Notes: generated by a model from the letters alone, not told the origin. Positions 27,647-40,903 are shown, numbered from the stretch's first letter. The stretch: 64,000 bases of DNA from Actinomucor elegans (GCA_026027325.1 JAMSLZ010000010.1:1302001-1366000); one strand, 5' to 3'. Translations and numbers: made by a program.

Positions 27647-28279
27647 AAAAAAAAAAGGATGGTATTCGCTCCTCTTTTTTTTTATGCAGCAGCATACATA
27701 TATATTACTTATTTCATCCTGTCATTATTATAATCACTCTGTCATTTATGTTATTAATTGTCTATATATATATATATATATAATAAGAATAATAATAAAA
27801 GTATGTATATACAAACACATTCAGTGATGTATGTTTTCTCGTTAAACCGTAGGTTAGATATTAGCACATGGCAGCAGATCTCTCTAGTCGAACACAACAT
27901 TCAAGTGGATTTGAGGCAACAGCTCATCCTGAACTTAAAAAATAAAATAAAGCTAATCATGGTATATTTGACCAAGATCCGTCTTGATCTCTGGCGTTGA
28001 ATAATGCACTATGCCAACTTTCTGGGGATACGGTATAATTATTGGCCCAGCAATAATATTGGGACAACGGATCCGTGTAATTTAATGGTTTAGACGTTTG
28101 GTAAAGTTTGTAGAGAATATAACGTTCTTTTGGATGATGCTAGTTTTATTAGACATTAAAATAAAATGATTGTCCCAGAACCTAAAAATGGCATATACTT
28201 TATGATTATTAGAATCCAACTACTGTACTGTACGTATATTGTATTCTAATGGTTTCCTGGGGATCAAGTCTTTAACACG
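27647..28279. other. Spacer with TA microsatellite
   Basis: 3' flank of the preceding gene, a TA run near 27762-27782 and a partial dispersed-repeat match near 27868-27940 (CAGCTCATCCTGAAC). No gene seen. Confidence 0.4.
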
Positions 28280-28534
28280 TTATGCTTCATTCTCTAGATC
28301 CGATTGAGGTTTTTTTTTGTCCAAAACATGCGTGGACGTTGATCTGTACTTTCTTCGAGTGTTAATAAAACCAACACAGCAACATAACAAATAGAATGGC
28401 TTATATATAATCTTATACCAGGAGACTACAAAAAAAAACATAGCTGAGATGCTGTAGAGAAGCCGCAGAAGCACTTCAGGATAGGAATAACCCGCACAAA
28501 AAAGGGGGATGATAATCATAAACAGTAAATACAT
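28280..28534 (-). CDS. Possible small membrane protein or terminal exon, unrecognised
   Basis: An open frame of 84 codons with two hydrophobic stretches (LLFMIIIPLFCAGY and a second around SAMFFFVVSWYKIIY), a Cys cluster (YLLCCCVGF) and a charged C-terminus ending SDLENEA. The layout, membrane segments followed by a basic and then acidic tail, suggests a real membrane protein. TTGCAG just upstream (on the minus strand) could be an acceptor, making this the last exon of a longer gene. I do not recognise it and cannot define a start with confidence. Confidence 0.3.
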   Translation of the reverse strand: MYLLFMIIIPLFCAGYSYPEVLLRLLYSISAMFFFVVSWYKIIYKPFYLLCCCVGFINTRRKYRSTSTHVLDKKKPQSDLENEA

Positions 28535-28795
28535 AATACTGCAATTTACTAATTTCTTTATTTTCTATAATGTTATCTATAATACAATGGCTTATTAAGC
28601 GCTGCAGCAGTTTCTCTAACTAAATAACTGCATGTTTATTTTGAACGAAGCCATTTTAGTGCTTGGGAGGATTAGCTCAGTGATTAGATATTGAATCGCC
28701 TATTAAAGCTTGCTATGTGTATAGAATGAAATGAGAGATTTTTGCTGTAAACTTCGTTTACCTTTTTATCTATTTTATCTATCTTTTTCAAAGCT

Positions 28796-29524
28796 ATGCT
28801 TCAAAAGATCTCCAACACCGCTTCTATCTCTGAAAGACGCGCTCAGTATCCACTCCATGAACGACTGGTAGTGTACAATACTGAATCTATGCAACGAAAG
28901 ATGGAGATCAAAAGTGCAAGCTCAGTTCCTATACCAAATCCTACCTCAACTTCATTTACGGTAAATGGAGTCAATATACTAAACAAGAACAGCCTGGATA
29001 GTGATATTATCTTAAATCGTATTGTACAAAGAAGACAGACACATAATCGGGTTGAGCGTCGAAGAAGAGATCGCATGGTAAGTTAACAAATGCGTTTTGT
29101 TTGATCTGCGCATAAAAACTAAACAAGCCCTTTTTTACTATAGAATAACTTGTTTAATACATTATCTAAATGTATACCCTCAATTCAGCACAAGGAAAAT
29201 AATAGCCGAGCAGATGTCTTGCAAGAAGCGATAGAGTATATCAGGCTGATTCGAGCCGAAAACTACCAATTGAAATACGGGACCTTACCGAACTATTCGC
29301 CATCTGAAGACGATGATATGGCATCTGTCACGAGTAGTACAAGTAGCACAGACTCTAGTATGATCTCTTCACCAAGAACTAATAATGATCACTCTTTGAG
29401 TTTTGATCATAATAATGGTAGTAGTGTATCCGCTACTATAAACGGCCAGTCAAATCGTTCAAACAAACCTACAGTACTCAAATTGCCGCAAAGTCATTTT
29501 GAGTCAATTTTATCATTTCAATAG
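28796..29524 (+). CDS. bHLH transcription factor
   Basis: Two exons, 28796-29077 and 29144-29524, giving 220 aa. The basic helix-loop-helix domain spans about residues 80-145: basic region RRQTHNRVERRRRDRM, helix 1 NNLFNTLSKCIPS, a loop, and helix 2 RADVLQEAIEYIRLIRAENY. The H-N-x-x-E-R-x-R-R pattern predicts E-box (CANNTG) binding, with Glu contacting CA and the final Arg favouring CACGTG. The intron falls exactly between the basic region and helix 1. The C-terminus is Ser/Asn-rich. No zipper, PAS or membrane segment is visible, so the subfamily and target genes are open. It converges with CTP synthase, 125 nt away. Confidence 0.9.
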
Positions 29525-29649
29525 TATGCTAGTAACTTGTTATATAAAGTTTTTTTTTTTTTATTAACTGATATGTGTATTTGTATAAAGAAGGATGAAA
29601 GCAAAAAGGATATGTATATAATAGAGTAATAATGAAGCAATGATAAGAA

Positions 29650-31344
29650 TTACAAAGTGTCAATCTTGCCAATAGCAGCTAAGATGAGACCATTGAATAA
29701 AGGACAGGGTCTTAAAGGACGAGTAATGTATTCAGGGTGGTATTGACAACCAACAAAGAAGGGATGATCATCTTTTTCGACAATTTCCATACGTTGACCG
29801 GTTTCATCTCTACCGATAAACTTCAAGCCATGCTTTTCAAAGGTATCGACATGGATAGGGTTGACTTCATAACGGTGACGATGACGTTCATCCACAGAAG
29901 CCTTACCACCATAGAGCTTGCGAACAGTAGAGTTTTCAGTACCCTTTTGGAAGACAGTAGCGCGAAGACCGAGACGCATAGTACCGCCCATATGGGTTTT
30001 GGAGATCTCAGGCATGTATACAACGACGGGAGTAGGTGTATCAGGGTTCATTTCAGCAGAATCAGCATCAGCCATACCACAGACATTACGAGCGTGCTCA
30101 ATAACAGCGATTTGCATACCAAGACAGATACCCAAGTAAGGAATCTTTTGTTCACGAGCCCATTTAGCAGCCATAATCATACCTTCAATACCACGGCTAC
30201 CGAAGCCACCAGGCACCAAGATACCATCACAAGAGCACAAAGCTTGCCATGATTCGTGATATTTGATAGGTTGGGATTTCAAAGTTTCAGGTTCAAGATC
30301 GGAAGCATCGATCCATTTGATTTGAATCTTGCGCTTCTGTGCCAAACTAGCATGTTCGAGAGCCTTGTAAACAGAGATATAAGAGTCGTGCAAGTCGGTG
30401 TATTTACCAACGATAGCAATAGTAACAGTTTCGTGCAAGTGTTCGTAACTACCAGCCAAGGTAGTCCATTCCTTCCAGAGATTTTCACCAGCTAAGCGGC
30501 GTTCATCACTGATCTTGATGGCATCCAAGTTGAGACGACGACGGAAGAAATCAATAACACCATGCTCACGCAAGAGCATAGGAACGTGATAGACAGAAGA
30601 GACATCGTGAACAGCCAAAACTTGTTCGGGGGCAACGTGACAGAACATGGAGATCTTGGAAGCGACTGAATCATCTAAAGGCTTGGAAGAACGACAAGCA
30701 ATGAGATCTGGAGTCAAACCAGCGCCACGAAGATCGCGTACACTCATTTGAGTAGGCTTTGTCTTTTGTTCACCAACAGAGCCAACCACGGGTACCAAAG
30801 AGACATGAATCAAACAAAAGTTATCATGACCAACACGGAATTGGAACTGACGCATAGCTTCAACAAAGGGAGCAGATTCAATATCACCAACAGTACCACC
30901 CAGTTCAATGATACAGACATCGGGCTTCTCGCCAGACGCGTCAATGGACATGGCAGCGACCTTTTCTACCCAGTTCTGGATAGCATCCGTGACGTGAGGT
31001 ACCACCTGCACAGTCTTTCCCAAGTAATCTCCCTTACGCTCACGCTCAATAACCTCTCGATAAATCTTACCTGTGGTGATATTGTTGATGCGGCTCAACT
31101 CAACGTCCAAGAAACGTTCGTAGTTACCCAAGTCGAGATCCACCTCACCACCGTCATTCAAGACAAAGACTTCGCCGTGATCGAGAGGCGTCATTAGACC
31201 AGCATCAATGTTCAAGTAGGGATCGATCTTGATGGCGGTTACACCGAGACCCAAACTCTTCAAAAGAGTACCAGTACTGGAAGCAATAACACCCTTACCG
31301 ATACCAGAAATAACACCACCAGAGACAATGATATACTTAGTCAT
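29650..31344 (-). CDS. URA7: CTP synthase
   Basis: Single-exon minus-strand gene of 564 aa. It converts UTP to CTP with ATP and glutamine. The N-terminal synthetase domain starts [19 protein letters not shown] (P-loop) and has the [19 protein letters not shown] and [10 protein letters not shown] signatures. The C-terminal class-I glutamine amidotransferase domain (about 300-564) has the oxyanion GGFGSRG, the nucleophile in GICLGMQ and the HPE triad in CQYHPEY. The usual length is 550-590. The frame continues 30 codons upstream without matching the family, so the ATG at 31344 is the start. It is the only long intronless housekeeping gene here, and its Cys-His-Glu set is complete. Confidence 0.97.
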   Translation of the reverse strand: MTKYIIVSGGVISGIGKGVIASSTGTLLKSLGLGVTAIKIDPYLNIDAGLMTPLDHGEVFVLNDGGEVDLDLGNYERFLDVELSRINNITTGKIYREVIERERKGDYLGKTVQVVPHVTDAIQNWVEKVAAMSIDASGEKPDVCIIELGGTVGDIESAPFVEAMRQFQFRVGHDNFCLIHVSLVPVVGSVGEQKTKPTQMSVRDLRGAGLTPDLIACRSSKPLDDSVASKISMFCHVAPEQVLAVHDVSSVYHVPMLLREHGVIDFFRRRLNLDAIKISDERRLAGENLWKEWTTLAGSYEHLHETVTIAIVGKYTDLHDSYISVYKALEHASLAQKRKIQIKWIDASDLEPETLKSQPIKYHESWQALCSCDGILVPGGFGSRGIEGMIMAAKWAREQKIPYLGICLGMQIAVIEHARNVCGMADADSAEMNPDTPTPVVVYMPEISKTHMGGTMRLGLRATVFQKGTENSTVRKLYGGKASVDERHRHRYEVNPIHVDTFEKHGLKFIGRDETGQRMEIVEKDDHPFFVGCQYHPEYITRPLRPCPLFNGLILAAIGKIDTL

Positions 31345-32017
31345 AGCAAACAAATTATAAAGACAAAAGTTGGTAATAGAGAAAAAAAAGTTTTTATTGA
31401 ACTGGTATAGTATACAAGTGTATGCCCAATTCAATGATAATTGAAAGGGGAAGGTGCGTAGCAGAGCAAAGACTTGGCTCTCTTTTATACTTTTTTTTTC
31501 TTGTAGACGGCTTTTGAAAAAACTTTTTTTTTTTTCGAAAAATTTTTTTATTCAGTTACAAACCCAAGGGTGAAGGCATTTGATTTGATGAAATTCCTTA
31601 GGGAATACAAACTTTTCTTGCTAATATAACTCACACTTTAGCCTCGAAAGAAGAAGAAAAAAAAAAGGGAATATACCGATTTCAAATAAAATTGCTTGAT
31701 ATTCTAAAGGATCTTCGCGTCTTTTGAGTTTTTGACAGGTGGAATACCCTAGTGATAAACGAAATGCTGTCTCTTATTGGTGCTTACATTTTGTACAGAC
31801 AATGACTGCTTTTTTGATAGTTCCTTAAACTTGAAATAGTATGGAAATATAAAAAGGAAACTATTACAGTGCTTACATTATTTCATGCACAATTAAAATT
31901 TGTTTAGAATTTGTTAAACAACTTTTATACTGATGTATATTTTTTTTATTAGTATTATCATTATTATTATAATAGGAAAAGACAGATGAATAGATGAACC
32001 AAGCTCAATGCGGAGCT
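31345..32017. other. Promoter region of CTP synthase
   Basis: Contains T-rich runs near 31486-31550 and AT-rich sequence with no coding signal. A tandem ATT-like stretch occurs near 31950-31975. Confidence 0.4.
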
Positions 32018-32133
32018 TTATTTTGATCCCGTTATGGCTGTTTTGCCCCCTATGGCCAACAAGTATCGCTGAAGTTTAAATACTGTTCCACCATCATCCA
32101 ATATATGACCGCGAGAAAGTTTAACAGGTAACG
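32018..32133 (-). pseudogene. Orphan C-terminal exon-like fragment
   Basis: Minus strand, preceded by TTTAG (acceptor-like) and ending TAA at 32018-32020. It encodes about 38 residues including RGHILDDGGTVFKLQRYLL and a Gly-rich IGGKTAITGSK end. The composition is protein-like rather than AT-random, but I found no upstream exon. It may be the remnant of a gene or mobile element. Confidence 0.3.
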
Positions 32134-33263
32134 CTAAATTCCTAGGTTCTCAAACTGTCACTGCAATTGTTAGAAACACTTTTGCTTGAATCATAGTTTA
32201 TAACTGACATATTTCCATTACTATCAAAGGTAGTTATATATGCATAATAGTTTTAGTGTATAGAAGAATCCACTATTTATTTAAACAAAAAAAAGTGTAC
32301 ATTTCTGAAATGAAATCCAAGGTACAGGTCTGATCGAATATGCGCGCTGTTTAGCTAACGTGAACATGAGATACGTTTCAAGGGCCAACTATTGAAGCAT
32401 ACTTTGTTTACTTCTCCACCACAAAACTTGAACTTTGGAAAAAGATACTGTAGAAATGAAGCACGCATGTATGCAAAAAGTATTAGAAATCTGTTTATGC
32501 GTTTTGATCTCGTTAAAAACCTTCGATGTCAAATATGCACAGGAATTGATCCTTTTTAAATACCATCTTTTTGTCTATCGATGCTACCTGCCAACTCTTC
32601 TACTACTGGGCTAGATCAAGTCTATGCTCTGACGCTGTCCATTTTACTTTTGTGGTAGGATGATTCTTCACAAACCAGGTAATCTTAACCCTACTAGCAA
32701 CTGGATTATTGACAGCCCAATCAGAGAATTTCAGAAAGTATGGATAATCCTGGATCAAAACTTTGGCTCGGCGGTTTCTAAGCCTAATAGAAAAATGCTC
32801 ATTCAGGCAATAATGAATGATGATCCTTCTATATTCGAGAAGACGATACTTTAATCGAAATGAATTGCGTACATCATTTAATCTTCACTTTAGAAATAAA
32901 GTATGAGAGGAACTATATAAACGGATACAACATGAGACTGGAATAATCAGCTAAAAGATCTGCAGATTCAATTTAACACGAAATGCATCTAATATACGGC
33001 TGATCATGAATATTTGGTATAATCACGGTACTACTATTAAATAATGAATAGTATGTTCAGCAACTTGTTCTTAATCAGCACTAGCCTTCAATGCAAAAGA
33101 GATCTACTCATTATTGGATCTATTGTACATGAAATGTATGTAAATTGCATGGCATTCTTAAAATACAATGTACTCATTGCACTCTTACTAATCAATGGTT
33201 TTAATTGATGCCATGTTTTGTTCTGAGCATTTATTAGTCATTAGATGCGAAATTCAACTGATA
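32134..33263. other. Spacer with degenerate fragments
   Basis: No intact gene. A 64-codon frame at 32660-32854 has no recognisable domain and may belong to the decayed elements of this region. A reverse dispersed-repeat copy begins near 33239. Confidence 0.35.
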
Positions 33264-33532
33264 TCAATCGAAAGATGTAAAAATGGTTGAAATGGGAAAA
33301 TTCCTCAGAGCAAAAAGCTCAATATCCTTTAAATAGGATTTTGAGTAGTAAAAATTGATCAGACACGCTAAAGCTGTGTTGGCATCGTTTTGTATAGGAC
33401 TCAAGTTGCTCATAGAATGAATGAGTGTCTTTAAGGCCACAAATAGACACAAAATATATTTACATACTTGCATGTGCAGCAAATGTATTATATTAATAAA
33501 CAATGTCTTTAAGCAGAGCCGTTCGTCCTGTC
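33264..33532 (-). pseudogene. Unrecognised ORF fragment, possible last exon
   Basis: Minus-strand frame of about 89 codons opening after an acceptor-like TTTTTATAG and ending near 33264. It has helical, leucine-rich composition (KTLFINIIHLLHMQ, ALKTLIHSMSNLSPIQND, YLKDIELFALRNF). No start or domain is recognised. It could be a decayed gene end or a chance frame. Confidence 0.25.
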
Positions 33533-35528
33533 TATAAAAAATGACTGATTTTGAAATTTGAGTTATGAGAAATATTTTTACTATTTTTATATATATTCAT
33601 TAATCGATGCCTATTTTATGGTATATCTGATGACCACTACTGCATATTTACAATAAAAGGTTGCGCTTATTGGAGCCGTTATTTTATTAGCATAGAATGA
33701 GTATACCATACTGTATATATGAACGATAAACTACAGGAGAAATTCCACGTACCATAGTAGATCAAATGATAATAGATTTCTTGATTGATCCAGGTGTAAG
33801 GTCGCATCTCAAGGTTAGTACAGGATAGACTAAACTATTAAATCTATTTCAAACCACTATTTAGCGCAATTAATATAATATATTCATTAGAATAATTGGC
33901 TGTAAATTATGTATTACAGTACCCTATCATTTCTTTCCTTCTTTTTTTCGCCTAATCTATCAACGAGTACTGTCAAGTATCTAAATAGGCGCTGTAAGGG
34001 CACAAACGCACACACACACAAAGTACTATCAATGACAAGAAGTGTTATATAATTGGGAAAAGGAAAAGCACAAAAGCCATTATTATAACACTTTAACTAT
34101 CTTATGTTAGACTATACCATAGTAGCGAAGAGGATCATTATGTATTATTTTTAGCAGTATCAAAGGTATTTAGGAGCATAGATAATCCATAATCCATTTC
34201 TCTCTTGCGGTTTAAAGTGTTTATTGAGGTTTTGCTCGTTTCATTAAAGTTAATAGGATTCAAGCAATCAATTTTAAGCGTTACCTCCTTTCCCAACTAA
34301 ATCACCAGATGAAGTGCAATACAGCTGACTCTCAGAAACTTCAGGAGGAGTCATAGAAGCAATTTATGCATCCTGTTTAGTTATCTGTTATCTCTTATCG
34401 TTCATGAAGATCTGACGATATGCTACTACCTTTACAATATCTATTAAAGTACCTCACTTTACTTAGTGCATGAAAAAATAGAATATTTCAGCATATAATT
34501 TACAGCTAATGAATGATAAATATATTACTAGGCTTGTACTAATCATCAGACATGGTATGTAACTGAAATCGGTTGAGAGGCGATTTATCTATCATTAAAT
34601 CTATATAGAAAAAGCAACAAGAGTTTACAGTGCTTAAGTAAAATGTAGTATACTCGTAGTATTTCAGTTAAATAATAGTTCATGTATATTTAACGCTTCG
34701 TTCAGAACATGTATCAAATACCAGATACGACCTTAAGCTAAATTGGTTGAACAATGCAGAGGCGTAAAAAATGGAAAAATTCGTCATGAAGCCCAAAATT
34801 GTAACTATTTTTTATAAGACATAAAATGACTTTTTAAGACAAGGTGTTTTATATAATATCTTATTATGAATATATTTGAAGGTATATAATTATATATATA
34901 TAAAATACTTGAGTTACGTCTGGATCTTTAACATTTTCTGAAAATTGCCTTTTTACCACGAATTAAAAGTAATATTGAATTATACTTGCGCTATTTGATG
35001 CAAAACCTAAAACTATACATAGTTTGTTAATACTTGTTGAGGGCGCTGTCCCTTTTTTGTTATTCGAATGATTCGTAAAAGTCTTCAAGATCCTCTGAAG
35101 CAATAATAATCAATAAATATTATTATTATTATTATTATTATTATGCTGGTAGTTAAAACTCAGTCACCCAGCCAAGGTATGTCGATCCAATATATACTAA
35201 TGGCGTGCACTTTTACCATTTGTTTGATGTCTGGCGCTGTTGCTTGTCCTATTTTATGATCTTTTCAAGAGCAATCGCTGCAATAAGGCCTCTATCCATT
35301 ATAGCTTTCTAATTTTTTTTATATATATAAGCCTTATTAACCAATCTCATTCATATAAACATTAACAAAAAATTACTGACTATCCTAGAATAATGCAGCA
35401 TACAGATCAGCATCTTGTCGACGAGAATGTGCTAATTATAAAGTAAAATAGAGTGTCCTCAAATTACTCTACAGGATATTATAGTACAACAAAGTACTAC
35501 GCCCAAATAACGGAAATTCAAGGTACAG

Positions 35529-35563
<35 letters not shown>

Positions 35564-36080
35564 TCTTGATTGATTGATGAGCTGCATATCAATGCTACCT
35601 GATTCGCGTTGTGTGATATAGTTCAAGGGCCGACTTTTCAATCCTTTGATACAAAAATGACAGGCACAAGTAAAAAGAATGTAACGTTTTTTTTAGTTCA
35701 ATGAAATAAGGTATGGATCAAACCCCCATTAGTCTCAATAAAAAGATGATAGTTGAGGCTTTATGCTTTTGAATGAGGGACAGATGTTGGCATTTAAACA
35801 GAGATGACACGCGCATACAACAACAATAGGCCCCTAGCTTAAAGTTGATTTTTTTTTTTTTTTTTTTTGTTCACTAAGGTACGGACCAGTTGCAGTTCTC
35901 TGGATTCAGTACACTGCACATGATAGACATAAAACACGTCTATTGCTAACAGGAACCATGTAGGTAGATTACTACCACTATCGCCCTCTAAGCGTGAGAA
36001 TAACGTGACGATTTTAAATTCAAATAGCCTTTTTATCTCTTTCGTTTTTTGTTTTTTTTTTGCTTCTGCAAAATTGCGAC
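33533..36080. other. 2.5-kb gene-poor spacer
   Basis: Very AT-rich. It contains an ATT trinucleotide run (about 35116-35144), a 31-nt A tract (35531-35561) and a T tract (about 35850-35868). The promoter of ETFRF1 occupies the last few hundred bases. No gene is supported. Confidence 0.45.
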
Positions 36081-36460
36081 ATGTCAAGTAATCTTCGACC
36101 TCAAGTGATAGCATTGTATAAACAGGTATATCTCTCTTTTTTCCCCTTCATGGTATTTTTATAAGGGAAAATCAAGTTGACAAATATATGAAAAAAAAAA
36201 AGTTGGTTTATCTCGGTAGAGAATATCCTGCAGGATACACAGATTTTTTTCGACCCAAGTTAAAAGCAGCATTTTTCAAGAACCAACACCTGCAAAATGA
36301 GCAAGAAATCAAGAAATCTATTCAGTTTGGCGAATACATTATCAAAGGTTAGTTATGAATATTGAATACAGCAGAATCTAATCCGTATTTAGAGCTTGAG
36401 ATGATGTACTACCTGCGCAAGTATCGTACATTACGGAAAAGATACAACGAAAATCAATAA
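36081..36460 (+). CDS. ETFRF1: LYR-motif protein, ETFRF1/LYRM5 type
   Basis: Three exons: 36081-36125, 36203-36347 and 36393-36460, giving 85 aa. The protein reads like LYRM5 from end to end: an N-terminal NLRPQVIALYKQ helix, LVYLGREYPAG, a FRPKLKAAF helix, IKKSIQFGEYIIKELEMMYY and a RKYRTLRKRY end. In animals LYRM5/ETFRF1 is a mitochondrial matrix protein that removes FAD from electron-transfer flavoprotein and so tunes its activity. The length matches the family (about 85-90). The LYR tripeptide is LYK here, as in human LYRM5. It lies only 149 nt upstream of the Sec7 gene on the same strand. Confidence 0.92.
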
Positions 36461-36609
36461 AAACCATGTGTAGAGAAGCCTTAAATATGTAAATGAGCCA
36501 TGTATATTGCACTTGGTTACACTAATCTAAAAAATTATATTCTGATGAGTACTGTTTCTTTTTTCTTTTTCTTCTTTCTTTTTCATTATTATACATATAC
36601 TTACTTAAA

Positions 36610-39600
36610 ATGCTACCTAATTCTCGTATCATTCCACCTAATACTACTACCGCCAATCATGTTTACAGCAATAATAAAAAAGCGCGTTCCAGATCAAATT
36701 CCGCCATCAATGACAGTACTGTAAAAAAAGGATTCATATCTAGACTTTTAACGAATCCCAAAGACCAACCACCACCACCATCACCGCCACCCCAAAGACC
36801 CAAAGACGATTATGCAGCCTGGGGCACGCCACGTTCATCTTCTGAGCATAGCAAGGTCTGATTATTATAATACAATGAATACGTGTCGTGATTAACATAT
36901 TATTTAGAGCTCTACTACCAGTAGCAGTAAAGGCTCCAGTGGATTTGGCAAGCTCTTTAAAAAGAGAACCAAGGTGAACATATATTATCTTTTTTTTTTG
37001 GAAATAAAAAAATTACTAATTTAAGTTTCGTATCACTTTTTTTTTTTAATATATCTATAGACATTGGAAGATGATATTGCACTACTGATGAATGAAGACG
37101 ATCAACCCAAAGTCAGACCGATCCATCATACAAATAGCCGTAAACATGCTAAAATACCACTAGCCCCGCCCCCCAACTATCCTCGTAGTCGATCCATCTC
37201 GCAACCTGATCAACAGCAGTTTCTTACCAATTTACCTGATCATTATATCGATAAACGTCCGCCTACGACTATCTATACGCCTATGCCCATTGTGATACCG
37301 CCCACACCACCACCACCAGTAACAACCACGCAATCTGAGCCAGAGCCATTACCATCCAGTATCAGTAGACCCAGCTCCAGAGCCAATACCTCATCTTCTA
37401 CCTCGTTACGAAAATCTTCTGGTTCTTACTCCATCTATTCGACATTTGGAGGTGAATCAGTGTATTCAATCGAAGCAACCAGTGCCAAAGTATCTTCATC
37501 GCCCTCATCTCCTTCGCCACCACCACATAACAATAGAGAATGGCAACGCTCCAATCATTCCGTAGCAGGTGAAAGTGAGTGTTCTTTTAGCACTGTTATT
37601 TCCAACAATGCTTATTCTTCAGACAATGATGACCATACTGTGACAGATAACGAAACTTCGGATGATGATGATGACTTTGTGGATGCCTCTGGCTTTTCTC
37701 AAGAGGATATCGAGCAGGAACGTCGAATGGATGCCAAAAACTTGACAAAGCGATTAAGCGGTGGTCATTTTGGTAGTGCAGGTGGATTGGTATTGAGTAT
37801 ACATGGTACAGAGAACGAAACAGCTACACCTCCATCGCCACCACCACCTGTGCCTACTACACCCACCAAACGCAAAAGTCAAAAGATACCAGCGGATGAC
37901 GAGTTGGCCAAATCCATGTTGAATTGGAAAAGGCATAGTGATAGTAATAAACGATGGAGTATGCGTAGTCATTCTGCATTAGTAGAAGCAGAAGCAGCAG
38001 AAGCTGCAGCAGATAAACACGCTAGTACAATTACTGTCATTGATCTGAGATCTGCATTGCCTCAACTACCACAGGATTCAACAAAAGTGGAAGTAGCAGT
38101 AGATACAAAAGCAGATGAAGAAGAAGAATTGTCTGTACCAGATAAATTAGCATTAAGAAAAGAGGCTGAGGAAGCCTTATCAAGGCCCACTATCCACACC
38201 GTACCTCAGTCGTCTTCTTCCGTATCGCCATCACCCACGAGCCCTTTATTGACCTCACTTTCCTCTGACATTGACAAGTCTATCAGTTTAACGAGCGAGT
38301 TCTCAAAGACATTGGATGATGTTTGGAAGACCTCTGATGATACATTGCAGTTGTTTGATGACCCAAGAACTAAGCAGCTGCAAACGTCGATTCAGATTCG
38401 TATTGCAGATCACGATGAAGAAGAAGAAGAGACAACGGAAGATGACAAGATCAAAGAAGCAGCTACTTCTTTATGGAATGAAGATGAAACTGTGGTTGTA
38501 AGAGAAAGAATGGCAGAATGGCTTGGACAAGGGTAAGGGCTCCTATTTCTTTATGTTATACATATATGCTCAACTTTTTTTTTTTTTTTTTTGCAATAGA
38601 AAACCTTTCCAGACCGCTGTGCTCTATGAATACATGCAATTCTTTGTGTTTACAGATATGCGATTAGATAGTGCGTTTAGAAAATTATGTAGCAAGTTGT
38701 ATTTCAAAGCAGAAGCGCAGCAAATCGATCGTATTCTGGAGTCCTTTGCTAACCGTTATTGGGATTGTAATCCAGATAGTCTCTTTGGAAGTGCAGGTAT
38801 GATATTATGCTTTTTTATTTTATTTTATTTTGGGGAGGAGGCAAATTCCAAAAAAAAAACACGCACTCATGATGTATCCATGATAGACATCGTTTACGCA
38901 GTGGTATACTCTTTACTGTTATTAAACACAGATCTCCATGTGGCCCAAGGGAACCACGCTAGAATGACACGTTCTGAGTTTATCCGTAACACAATGTCAA
39001 CTGTGCGTGATCAAAGGGATCATGAGGAACTCATGGGCCACAAGCACAGATCTACAGATCGAAACTGGGAGGCTGAAATTGAATACTATCTCAAGGTAAG
39101 AAAAAATAATCATTCGCCAAAATGGAATGATATAAGAATGTCCCCTTTATTCACCATTGCAAATATAGGAAATGTACATATCCGTCAAGAACTATCAAAT
39201 CCTGCAACCTCTTACTAGAAAGACCAGTTTATCCAAGAGAGGTAGTATTCTAGGTAGCCGTCGAGTCATTGGTTTGAAACGTAGTGTGAATTCCATTATC
39301 CGCAAGTCTGGCAGAGAAAGTATGATGGCAGCAGAAGCCTTTGATCAGGCAAGTGTTACTTGAGAGACTGAAATTCATCGTTGGATATGTATATCTAAAA
39401 AAAAATATATATATTTCAATTAGACATTATCATCTCCACCTCCACCTCCACCCAGATCAAGCATGAGTTCAGGCTACAATCGACCCATGACACCTTCTTC
39501 ATCCATCAAATCACCACGACGAGAATCCTTTTCGTCTGCTAGCTCCAGTGCTGCTTCGTTCAGCTCGCGATGCGGCTCACCTACTATGATGCCTCAGCAG

Positions 39601-40554
39601 CAACAGCACGCTTCACATCAACCTATGATTCAGTACATGAATACACACGCAGCTTCTCTTTTTTCCAGCCGACCACCTTACTATAAAGAAGGTGTGGTCA
39701 TGCGCAAGCATCTGTTGGAGAATGCTACCCATAAAGCCCGTCATCGTGAATGGCGAGAGTGTTATTTAGAGGTGGGTCAAGACGGCGAGTTACGCATGTA
39801 TGCGCTGCAAGGCAATGGCAACCAACTCAGTGATAAGAGTATGTTTCGCCATTCTAGTGCAGCTCATTTCAATCTATCGGATGCACTTTTGAGCAATAGT
39901 ACCAGCAGTACAAGTATAAACAAATCAACTAATACGACACTTAAGCCTTCTGGCTCAGCTTCTTTTAGTGGTGTATCTCCCAACAATAAGCATTGGGCTG
40001 TAAGTATTTTGTTTCAATTTTTTTTTTTTTTTTTTAAATTGATTCAAATGATTTCATTAGGCTCATTCCCAATTAATTGGCAAGATTGAATTGAATCATA
40101 CGTTATCCAATCCCCTACCACCACCAGGCTATAACCGTCAACGTCCTCATGTATTTGCTATTCAGCAAAGTGATGGTGGTGTCTACTTGTTTCAAACAGC
40201 ATCTATAGAGCAAACGCAAGAATGGGTATCCACTTGCAATTACTGGGCTGCACGTGAAAGCAAAGAGCCTCTACCAGGCGGTGTAAGTAACATGGAATAC
40301 GGGTGGGGCAGCTGTCTTGACGATGTCATTATGGATCTTGATGCAGCGCGTCAAGGTTATGACCAAACTGTCAGTTACTTTGTCAGTAGTGATCCTGATT
40401 CAGTTGTGATTCATGATTGGATGCCACCTACAGCAACGATGGTATCTAGCCAATTAGATGAAAAGGAGCAATTTGATATGTTACAAAAGCATTTGGTGGA
40501 ACTCAATCTCGAAATCAATCAACACCGAGATATCAAAAGCAAGATATTAATCAA

Positions 40555-40589
<35 letters not shown>

Positions 40590-40903
40590 AAAACGTTTCA
40601 CAGCATTTGTTTAACGTGATGCCTATATATATGTAGTTCCCCAGCAAATGTAATAATTATACCAAAGTACTAAGCAACTGGGAAGCCAGATCAAAATATT
40701 TATTGCATGAGATTATCAAATACCAAAACTACTGTGATGCTTTGGAAAAGAGTATACAGAAACGACAGGCGTTTTTAATAGAAGATGAAGTAGATGGAGA
40801 TACATTGAGCACGACTTCATTATCACCAACTAAACTGACCTTTCAAACAAGTTCTGTGGATTTGTTTAAAGAGATTAATCAAGAGCTTTTACTTAATTTA
40901 TAA
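36610..40903 (+). CDS. Sec7-PH domain ARF guanine-nucleotide exchange factor
   Basis: Nine exons: 36610-36855, 36908-36973, 37061-38532, 38600-38796, 38887-39095, 39169-39348, 39424-39999, 40061-40555 and 40637-40903, giving 1235 aa. The first 550 residues are Pro/Ser-rich and disordered. The Sec7 domain (about 575-680) shows EYMQFFVFTDMRLDSAFRKL, the catalytic glutamate in FKAEAQQIDR, and IVYAVVYSLLLLNTDLH. A split PH domain (about 770-945) starts YYKEGVVMRKH, has REWRECYLEV and ends near EWVSTCNYWAAR. The Sec7-then-PH order is that of EFA6/PSD and fungal Yel1-type exchange factors acting on ARF GTPases at the plasma membrane. The sixth exon ends before GCAAGT, a GC donor. The intron after exon 8 carries a 29-nt A tract. 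Confidence 0.9.
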
